DNA from: an uncultured Bacteroidales bacterium
GTDB lineage: Bacteria; Bacteroidota; Bacteroidia; Bacteroidales; UBA932
Assembly (NCBI GenBank): GCA_945982095.1
Contig: CAMFRR010000081.1
Coordinates: 1 to 5,176, forward strand
Direction: 5' to 3'
DNA length: 5,176 nucleotides
Program-made: the position numbers and the translations under genes
The notes under the pieces: generated by a model
Seen by the model: the letters and a program-made list of their open reading frames with translations, nothing else
Databases searched by the model: none
What the model was told of the DNA's origin: nothing
Part shown: one piece after another, positions 1 to 5,176 of the stretch
Position numbering within the stretch: position 1 is the first letter of the stretch
How the letters are laid out: every line of letters starts with the position of its first letter

Positions 1-1602
1 GTGTTGGTAAAGCGTAACATGGCCGTAAAGACCATGGGCACAACCAAACTCGTGATTGATGACGGGGTGAAACCGGCTGAAGGCATGAATGTCTATGGAC
101 GTGTATGCTGTGGCAACGAGCCTCTGGAGGGAGTTGTGGTTTCAGACGGCTTCGAGGTGGTGACAACTGATGCCAAAGGTGTGTTCCAGATGAAGTCAGC
201 AAAGAAGATGGGATATGTATTTATTTCTATTCCAAGCGGTTACGAAGTAGGAACCAATGGAGTTCTGCCTCGCCACTATTCTCTGCTCACCGAAAGCAAG
301 GATATAGCTGAAAGGGCCGATTTCAATCTCTTCAAGGTAGACCAGAGCAATGTGACCCTCCTGGGCCTGGGCGACTTCCACCTGGCCGGAGGCAGAAACA
401 ATGACCGTCAGTATTTCAAGGAGTTCTGCAATGAAATACAGGATTATGTAAACAGCCACAAAGACGAGAAGATATACGCCCTTACGATGGGAGACATGAC
501 CTGGGATTATTACTGGTATGACAAGAACTACCAGTTCCCACAGTACGTACAGGACGTGAATGCCAACCTTGAAGGCATCACATTCTTCCACTGTATAGGT
601 AACCATGACCACGACATGATGAAGGTGGGCGATTTCGATACTGCAGTCCAATATATGCAGACAGTGGCTCCTGACTATTACTCGCTCAACATAGGCAACT
701 GCCACATTATAGTGCTCGACGACATACTCTGCACCAACAACGGAAACGGAAAGGACTACCGCACCTATGAGAACAGGGTAACAAACGAGCAGATAGAATG
801 GCTTAAAAAGGACCTTTCATATGTGGACCCGTCGACACCGGTAATAGTCACAATGCATGCTCCTACCTGGAGCATAAAGTCCGACAATATCTCCCCTCTT
901 TTCGACAATTTCTGGGGCTATCCTACCACATATTTCATAACAGGCCATACTCATCAGGTGAACCACGCCCAGATTGCAGGCTGCTATTACGAGCATAACA
1001 TAGGATCAGTCTGCGGCGACTGGTGGGACAGCATCAAGGCATCGAACGGAAAGGTACATTTGAGCACTGACGGAGCTCCGGGCGGATATTGCATATTCAA
1101 TATAAAAGGCAATGATATAAGCTGGAGGTTCAAGGGTACAGGAATGGATGAGAACATACAGTTCCGCAGCTACGACCGCAACAATATACATCTGACGGCC
1201 GACAAATATATGAGCGGCAAGACAACGGCTCAGATTTCAGTATTCGAGGCTGTGGCCGGCGAATGGAAAAATGAAAACAAGGAGAACGAGGTATATATCA
1301 ATGTCTGGAATTATGAGGACAGTTGGAAGATAGAAGTGACCGAAGACGGCAAGTCGCTTCCTGTCAACAAAGTAAATAACAGCAAGCTGAGGGATCCTCT
1401 GCACATACTCGCATATATGCCTTCGTGCAACAAGACCAAGGAAGATTCATTTACTACCAAGAATTGCCCTCATATGTGGATGGTCAAGGCCTCAAGTCCT
1501 AATTCAACCCTCACAATCAAGGTGACGGACAAATTCGGAACCGTTTACACCGAAGAGATGCATCGCCCTAAAGCGTTTGACGTTGACACTTATGCAAGAT
1601 AA
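1..1602 (+). CDS. Calcineurin-like metallophosphoesterase, Bacteroidales three-domain type, probably 5'-partial
   Basis: This is a metal-dependent phosphoesterase of the calcineurin-like superfamily; the substrate cannot be told from the sequence. All five metal-site motifs are present: D125-x-H127 (GDFH), G164-D165 (GDM), GNHD at 200-203, H286 (MHAP) and GHTH at 315-318. The order matches the family layout: a small beta-rich N domain (about 30-105, with a GVVVSDG...TTDAKGVF core resembling carboxypeptidase-regulatory-like folds), the catalytic domain (about 118-320), and a C domain (about 336-525, starting near SVCGDWW and including GAPGGYCIFNI). Numbering is from base 1. The frame is open to the window edge, where a GTG could start it, but no ribosome binding site can be seen. 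Residues 1-28 read like the tail of a preceding beta domain (GTTKLVIDDG). Homologues are usually exported and carry a signal peptide, which is missing here. I therefore infer that the true start lies upstream. The gene ends with TAA and is convergent with asd. Family call is firm; start and substrate are not. Confidence 0.9.
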   Translation: MLVKRNMAVKTMGTTKLVIDDGVKPAEGMNVYGRVCCGNEPLEGVVVSDGFEVVTTDAKGVFQMKSAKKMGYVFISIPSGYEVGTNGVLPRHYSLLTESKDIAERADFNLFKVDQSNVTLLGLGDFHLAGGRNNDRQYFKEFCNEIQDYVNSHKDEKIYALTMGDMTWDYYWYDKNYQFPQYVQDVNANLEGITFFHCIGNHDHDMMKVGDFDTAVQYMQTVAPDYYSLNIGNCHIIVLDDILCTNNGNGKDYRTYENRVTNEQIEWLKKDLSYVDPSTPVIVTMHAPTWSIKSDNISPLFDNFWGYPTTYFITGHTHQVNHAQIAGCYYEHNIGSVCGDWWDSIKASNGKVHLSTDGAPGGYCIFNIKGNDISWRFKGTGMDENIQFRSYDRNNIHLTADKYMSGKTTAQISVFEAVAGEWKNENKENEVYINVWNYEDSWKIEVTEDGKSLPVNKVNNSKLRDPLHILAYMPSCNKTKEDSFTTKNCPHMWMVKASSPNSTLTIKVTDKFGTVYTEEMHRPKAFDVDTYAR

Positions 1603-1605
1603 GCA

Positions 1606-1640
1606 AGAGAGAGGGTGACCCAAAAGGCCACCCTCTCTTT
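1606..1640. terminator. Bidirectional hairpin terminator between convergent genes
   Basis: A perfect 10-bp inverted repeat, AGAGAGGGTG (1608-1617) with CACCCTCTCT (1629-1638), encloses an 11-base loop. Inside the loop, CC (1619-1620) can pair with GG (1626-1627) beyond one mismatch. At the base, A1606-T1640 plus a G-T wobble extend the stem. It begins 3 bases after the phosphoesterase stop and lies 37 bases beyond the asd stop on the other strand. T-rich sequence follows in both directions (TTTGTATAT on plus; CTTGCTTATCTTG on minus), but neither is a clean T run. Position and stem strength support shared termination. Efficiency on each strand is inferred. Confidence 0.75.
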
Positions 1641-1677
1641 GTATATCTCGTTGCCGGCACCGGTGAAGGCCGAAGTT

Positions 1678-2685
1678 CTAGAATTGTTTCTGGGATATGA
1701 GGTACTCGGCAATCTGAACTGCGTTGAGGGCAGCGCCTTTGCGTATCTGGTCTGAGCTGAGCCACAAGGTGATACCATTCTCATTTGCAAGGTCCTTGCG
1801 CACACGGCCCACATAAACATCATCCTTTCCGCCTGTATACAAAGGCATAGGATATTTCTTTTCGGCTGGATTATCCTCAAGAGTCACACCTGGAGCAGCC
1901 GCAAGAGCTGCCTGCACTGCTTCAATATCCAGAGGCTGTTCAGTCTCGACCCAAACGGCCTCGCTGTGAGAACGCAATGAAGAAATGCGCACACACATAG
2001 CCGAACAGCGCACATCCGAATGCATAATCTTGCGGGTCTCGTTGAACATCTTCATTTCCTCTTTGGTGTAGTCGTTGTCTGTGAATACGTCTATCTGAGG
2101 GATTACATTATAAGCCAGCTGGTAGGCAAACTTCTCCACCTTAGGTTCTTGACCTGCCACTATTGCGGCATACTGGTCCTGAAGCTCCTGCATTGCAGCT
2201 GCACCGGCTCCGGATGCACTCTGGTATGAGGCCACGTGTATGCGTGTGATGTGTGAAAGATTTTCTATAGGCTGCAAAGCCACGACCATCATGATTGTGG
2301 TGCAGTTAGGGTTGGCTATTATGCGGCGCGGAGCGTTCAGGGCATCCGCAGCATTGCACTCAGGCACAACGAGAGGCACGTCGTCGTCCATGCGGAAAGC
2401 CGAAGAGTTGTCTATCATTATGGCTCCGTATTTGGTTATGGTCTCTGCAAACTCCTTGGAAGTGCCTGCACCTGCCGAAGTGAAAGCAATGTCCACTCCC
2501 TTGAAATCATCATTGTGCTGCAGGAGCTTCACCTCTATTTCATTGCCCCTGAAACTGTACTTTGTGCCTGCGCTGCGGGAAGAGCCGAAGAGAACCAGCT
2601 CATCCATAGGAAAATTTCTCTGTTCAAGAACACGCAGGAATTCCTGACCGACTGCGCCACTGGCGCCTACTATTGCTACTTTCAT
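1678..2685 (-). CDS. asd: Aspartate-semialdehyde dehydrogenase
   Basis: This cytoplasmic enzyme reduces aspartyl-4-phosphate to aspartate 4-semialdehyde with NADPH. It is the second step of the aspartate pathway and feeds threonine, methionine and isoleucine, and also lysine and diaminopimelate for the cell wall. From the chosen start (335 residues) the sequence shows the nucleotide-binding GASGAVG at 7-13, FGSSRSAG at 33-40, the catalytic cysteine C128 in [15 protein letters not shown] at 153-161, the substrate and catalytic R238/H240 in LRSHSEAV, and the closing [16 protein letters not shown] block (312-327). Length is normal for the family and the frame is intact. An in-frame ATG nine bases upstream (2694) would add three residues (MIK). 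I prefer 2685 because the family starts [13 protein letters not shown] and because AGGA lies 8 bases upstream, whereas the 2694 ATG overlaps that site. It follows thrA by 29 bases on the same strand, so it is probably cotranscribed and supplies the step between the two ThrA activities. Confidence 0.97.
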   Translation of the reverse strand: MKVAIVGASGAVGQEFLRVLEQRNFPMDELVLFGSSRSAGTKYSFRGNEIEVKLLQHNDDFKGVDIAFTSAGAGTSKEFAETITKYGAIMIDNSSAFRMDDDVPLVVPECNAADALNAPRRIIANPNCTTIMMVVALQPIENLSHITRIHVASYQSASGAGAAAMQELQDQYAAIVAGQEPKVEKFAYQLAYNVIPQIDVFTDNDYTKEEMKMFNETRKIMHSDVRCSAMCVRISSLRSHSEAVWVETEQPLDIEAVQAALAAAPGVTLEDNPAEKKYPMPLYTGGKDDVYVGRVRKDLANENGITLWLSSDQIRKGAALNAVQIAEYLISQKQF

Positions 2686-2693
2686 TTTTATCA

Positions 2694-2698
2694 TCCTG
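2694..2698 (-). promoter_or_regulatory. Ribosome binding site of asd (CAGGA)
   Basis: On the minus strand CAGGA lies 8 bases before the ATG at 2685 and is followed by an A-rich spacer (TGATAAAA). This spacing suits 2685 as the start. The alternative ATG at 2694 shares its first base with the site and would have no usable ribosome binding site of its own. Bacteroidetes depend weakly on Shine-Dalgarno pairing, so the site supports the start choice without proving it. Confidence 0.55.
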
Positions 2699-2712
2699 CC
2701 GGACCTGCCGGC
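2695..2712 (-). repeat. Tandem 9-base repeat forming a GC-rich hairpin in the thrA-asd gap
   Basis: On the plus strand CCTGCCGGA is followed directly by CCTGCCGGC, two copies differing only in the last base. The same bases form a perfect 5-bp inverted repeat, GCCGG (2698-2702) and CCGGC (2708-2712), around a 5-base loop. On the mRNA the hairpin starts two bases after the thrA stop codon, and its 3' arm ends one base into the CAGGA ribosome binding site of asd. It has no following T run, so it does not look like a terminator. It may influence translation of asd or the stability of the mRNA between the genes; that role is inference. Confidence 0.5.
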
Positions 2713-2714
2713 TT

Positions 2715-5144
2715 CTATATATTTGCTATACTCATGATGTCGGCGAATACGCCTGCCGCCGTGACATCAGCTCCTGCACCATAACCTTTTATCATCATAG
2801 GATGTTCATGATAACGTTCAGTGGTGAGAAGCACTATGTTGTTGGAACCGTCCAGATTGTACATTGGATACTGTGAATCAACCTCCCTGAGAGCAACGCT
2901 GCACTTGCCGTCCAGCATCTGCGCCACGAATCTCCAGCGTTTGCCCTGAGCCTCAAGGTCTTGGCGTCTGTGCTCGAAGTCCTCGTCCAGAGAAGGCAGC
3001 TTCTCCCAAAACTCATCCAGGCTGCAGTTGAAGAAGGAAGAAGGGATGAAGAGCTGCGCGTCCACGTCAGACTGATTTACGGCATATCCGGCTTCACGGC
3101 TGAGTATCACCAGCTTGCGTATGACGTCCTTGCCGCTGAGGTCGATGCGCGGATCAGGTTCGCTGAAACCCTGTTCCTTGGCCATGCGTACTGCCTGGCT
3201 GAAAGGCACATCTGCTGAAATCGTATTGAATATGAAGTTGAGCGTGCCGCTGAGTACAGCCTCTATGCGCTGTATGCAGTCTCCACTGTTCACAAGATCG
3301 TTTATGGTGCCAATGATAGGCAGTCCTGCACCCACATTGGTTTCGTAATGGAATTTGATGTTTCGCTCCAGGCACAATTTCTTGAGATGGCTGAAGTATT
3401 CATAGTCGGACGAAGCCGCTATCTTGTTGGCAGCCACGACCGAAACTCCGTGAGCGAAAAGCTGGGGATATATCGAGGCAAGTTCCTCGCTGGCAGTACA
3501 GTCCACAAAGACGCTGTTGAAAATGTTCATTCCCGTGACCTCAGCTACCAGGCCTTGCACATCCAGGGCCTTGCCGTTCTCGACTGCCGTTCTCCAGCAG
3601 GACAGGTCTATGCCCTCGCGGCAGAAAACTCCCTTGGTGCTACGTGCTATGCCCACTATATTTATCTTGAGCTTTCTCTCGCGCATCAGCCTCTCCCTTT
3701 GGGCTGCAATCTGCTCTATGAGCTTGCCTCCCACTGTGCCCACTCCGCACACAAAGACATTAAGTTCCTGATATTCAGACAGGAAGAAGCTATCATGAAT
3801 AACATTAAGAGACTTGCGCAGATTGTTCTGCTCCACAACAAATGATATGTTGGTCTGGTCGGCTCCCTGGGTGCAGGCAATCATATTGATACCGCTGCGG
3901 CCCAGAATTGTGAAAAGTTTGCCTGCAACTCCCGGATTGCCCATATTGTCGCCCACCACCGCTACAGTAGCCATATCGCTCTCAAGTTTTATAGGATTGA
4001 TGGAGCCTATTGCAATCTCGTGAGCAAACTCTTCCTCCAGCAGTTGTCTGGCCATCTCGGCATCGCTGCGGTCCACACCTATGGAAATGCCGGTCTCAGA
4101 TGAAGACTGGCATATGAGGAATATGCTGATGTTGTGCTGGGCAAGGGTCATGAAGATTCGGCTGTCTACGCCTATAACCCCCACCATGGAATTGGCGCTG
4201 AGGGTGAGAAGGCAGGTGCCGCTTATGGAAGATATGCCCGTAACAGGCTTGGTGTGAGGGCAATGCGCTGTAATTACCGTTCCGTCAGCCTCAGGATTGA
4301 AGGTGTTCTTTATAAGAACGGGTATGTTCTTGGAACGCACAGGGTGCATAGTCGGAGGATAAATGACCTTTGCGCCGAAGTTGCATAATTCCATAGCCTC
4401 GCGATAGCTGAGGCTTTTGATGACATAGGAGGTGCTGATGATGCGTGGATCCGCCGTCATGAACCCGTCCACATCCGTCCATATTTCGAGACAGCTTGCA
4501 TCAAGGGTGGAGGCTATTATGCTGGCTGTGTAATCGCTGCCTCCCCTGCCCAGATTGGTGATTTCCCCGCTGACACCGTCGCTGGCGATGAAGCCGCTCA
4601 GCACGGCAACGCCCTTGTTTTCCTTAAGAAAACCAAGCTGCTCCGTAACCAAAGGTTCAGTCAGAGCGAAATCGGGGAAGGATTTTCCGCCCTTGGTTCT
4701 GGTTTTAATTATGGAAAGGGAATCAAAGAGGCTGGCCCCCTCAATAAGCATGGCCACTATTCGTGACGAAAGCCTCTCTCCGAAGCTTACGATCTCGTCC
4801 TGAGTATGTTTGGTGAGGGTGCGGAGCAGGTACACACCTTGAAGCAGGTCCCCCAGACGATGGAGCAAAGGCTCAGTGGCAGCATGCAATGCAGAGGCCT
4901 GTTCAGGGCAGAAAAGCTCGTCAATTAGCGAACGGTGGCGCTCGCACAAGGCATCGTATATGCCTTTATATTCCGGATCTGAAGCAGCGGCCATATCAGC
5001 GGCCTGCAAGAGCTGGTCTGTAACTCCCCCAAGAGCAGAAACTACCACCACGAGGCTCTCATTCCGTGATTCTACTATTTTTTTAACCTTGCGAAGACAA
5101 TCCGCAGTACCAACGGATGTTCCTCCGAATTTCAAAACTTTCAT
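2715..5144 (-). CDS. thrA: Bifunctional aspartate kinase / homoserine dehydrogenase
   Basis: This cytoplasmic enzyme catalyses the first and third steps of the aspartate pathway: ATP-dependent phosphorylation of aspartate, and NAD(P)H reduction of aspartate semialdehyde to homoserine. Kinase domain (about 1-300): KFGGTS at 5-10, FGERLS at 121-126, [12 protein letters not shown] at 197-208, [12 protein letters not shown] at 223-234. Two ACT-type regulatory segments follow (about 315-385 and 393-455), the second with [15 protein letters not shown]. The dehydrogenase domain starts with a GxGxxG fold (G467, G469, G472), then DCTAS (548-552), ANK with K574, [10 protein letters not shown] (601-610) and the signature [17 protein letters not shown], where D673 and K677 match the catalytic Asp/Lys pair of the family. 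It closes with the usual [15 protein letters not shown]. At 809 residues it matches E. coli ThrA and MetL in length, with no gaps or frameshifts. The ATG at 5144 gives the canonical [12 protein letters not shown] start. ACT domains imply feedback by an end product, by family knowledge usually threonine, but the effector cannot be read here. First gene of a probable thrA-asd operon. MetL-type is the alternative name. Confidence 0.97.
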   Translation of the reverse strand: MKVLKFGGTSVGTADCLRKVKKIVESRNESLVVVVSALGGVTDQLLQAADMAAASDPEYKGIYDALCERHRSLIDELFCPEQASALHAATEPLLHRLGDLLQGVYLLRTLTKHTQDEIVSFGERLSSRIVAMLIEGASLFDSLSIIKTRTKGGKSFPDFALTEPLVTEQLGFLKENKGVAVLSGFIASDGVSGEITNLGRGGSDYTASIIASTLDASCLEIWTDVDGFMTADPRIISTSYVIKSLSYREAMELCNFGAKVIYPPTMHPVRSKNIPVLIKNTFNPEADGTVITAHCPHTKPVTGISSISGTCLLTLSANSMVGVIGVDSRIFMTLAQHNISIFLICQSSSETGISIGVDRSDAEMARQLLEEEFAHEIAIGSINPIKLESDMATVAVVGDNMGNPGVAGKLFTILGRSGINMIACTQGADQTNISFVVEQNNLRKSLNVIHDSFFLSEYQELNVFVCGVGTVGGKLIEQIAAQRERLMRERKLKINIVGIARSTKGVFCREGIDLSCWRTAVENGKALDVQGLVAEVTGMNIFNSVFVDCTASEELASIYPQLFAHGVSVVAANKIAASSDYEYFSHLKKLCLERNIKFHYETNVGAGLPIIGTINDLVNSGDCIQRIEAVLSGTLNFIFNTISADVPFSQAVRMAKEQGFSEPDPRIDLSGKDVIRKLVILSREAGYAVNQSDVDAQLFIPSSFFNCSLDEFWEKLPSLDEDFEHRRQDLEAQGKRWRFVAQMLDGKCSVALREVDSQYPMYNLDGSNNIVLLTTERYHEHPMMIKGYGAGADVTAAGVFADIMSIANI

Positions 5145-5148
5145 CCGC

Positions 5149-5156
5149 CAAAGATA
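5149..5156 (-). promoter_or_regulatory. Bacteroidetes -7 promoter element (TATCTTTG) before thrA
   Basis: The minus strand reads TATCTTTG, an exact match to the Bacteroidetes -7 consensus TAnnTTTG. It sits in AT-rich sequence with only GGCG (5145-5148) between it and the ATG at 5144. The matching -33 element (TTG about 19-20 bases further upstream) would fall at or just past the window end and cannot be judged. If used, transcription would start at or within a few bases of the ATG. An 8-base motif with six fixed positions can occur by chance, so position on the coding strand directly before a first gene is the main support. Confidence 0.5.
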
Positions 5157-5176
5157 GAGATTTCAATTTGTATTTG

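Noticed and set aside
196..705. 169-residue open frame on the minus strand inside the phosphoesterase
   Set aside because: It is fully antisense to a region with the GDFH, GDM and GNHD metal motifs. Its hydrophobic translation is the complement of these codons and shows no domain of its own.
1653..1665. Palindromes GCCGGC and CACCGGTG just after the asd stop
   Set aside because: They are short self-complementary words with no loop, spacing or repeat partner to suggest an operator, so chance explains them.
1590..1880. Minus-strand open frame spanning the intergenic region and the asd 3' end
   Set aside because: It is out of frame within asd and crosses the terminator hairpin. Composition and content suggest a shadow frame, not a small gene.
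2240..2647. 135-residue open frame on the plus strand opposite asd
   Set aside because: It overlaps the nucleotide-binding domain and catalytic cysteine codon of asd on the other strand and has no supporting motif or ribosome binding site.
3027..3050. Purine-rich GAAGAAGGAAGAAGG stretch
   Set aside because: It is the complement of Ser/Phe codons (PSSFF) in thrA and is explained by coding, not by a regulatory repeat.
3348..3845. 165-residue open frame on the plus strand inside thrA
   Set aside because: It lies wholly antisense to the dehydrogenase domain of thrA, which has an intact, motif-rich frame. The translation has no recognisable motif, so this is a chance open frame opposite a GC-balanced gene.

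Overview
The window holds three protein-coding genes and little else. Several things point to a member of the Bacteroidetes, probably order Bacteroidales. The phosphoesterase has the N-domain / metallophosphatase / C-domain build common in gut Bacteroides and relatives. The aspartate-semialdehyde dehydrogenase opens with an N-terminus I recognise from that group. The largest gene is preceded by a TAnnTTTG-type -7 element, the vegetative promoter signature of this phylum. Base composition is near 50% GC by eye, and I cannot name a genus.

Layout. Bases 1-1602 (+) encode a calcineurin-like phosphoesterase, very probably missing its 5' end at the window edge. Bases 1603-1677 form a short convergent intergenic region with a strong hairpin that can serve as terminator on both strands. 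On the minus strand, read from right to left, a promoter-like element at 5149-5156 precedes thrA (5144-2715, bifunctional aspartate kinase / homoserine dehydrogenase). After 29 bases comes asd (2685-1678, aspartate-semialdehyde dehydrogenase). The thrA-asd gap contains a small GC-rich hairpin made from a tandem 9-base repeat, directly next to the asd ribosome binding site.

How the genes work together. ThrA and Asd together catalyse three consecutive reactions: aspartate to aspartyl phosphate (AK domain), then to aspartate semialdehyde (Asd), then to homoserine (HSDH domain). This is the common trunk of threonine, methionine and isoleucine synthesis. Aspartate semialdehyde is also the branch point to lysine and diaminopimelate. 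The pair looks like one operon ending at the hairpin near 1606-1640, so the later threonine genes (homoserine kinase, threonine synthase) do not follow on this transcript. The phosphoesterase is convergent and has no visible functional link.

I see no mobile element, CRISPR array, RNA gene or undescribed multi-gene system. The points worth a second look are regulatory: a promoter element so close to the thrA start that it predicts a leaderless mRNA, and the hairpin beside the asd ribosome binding site.
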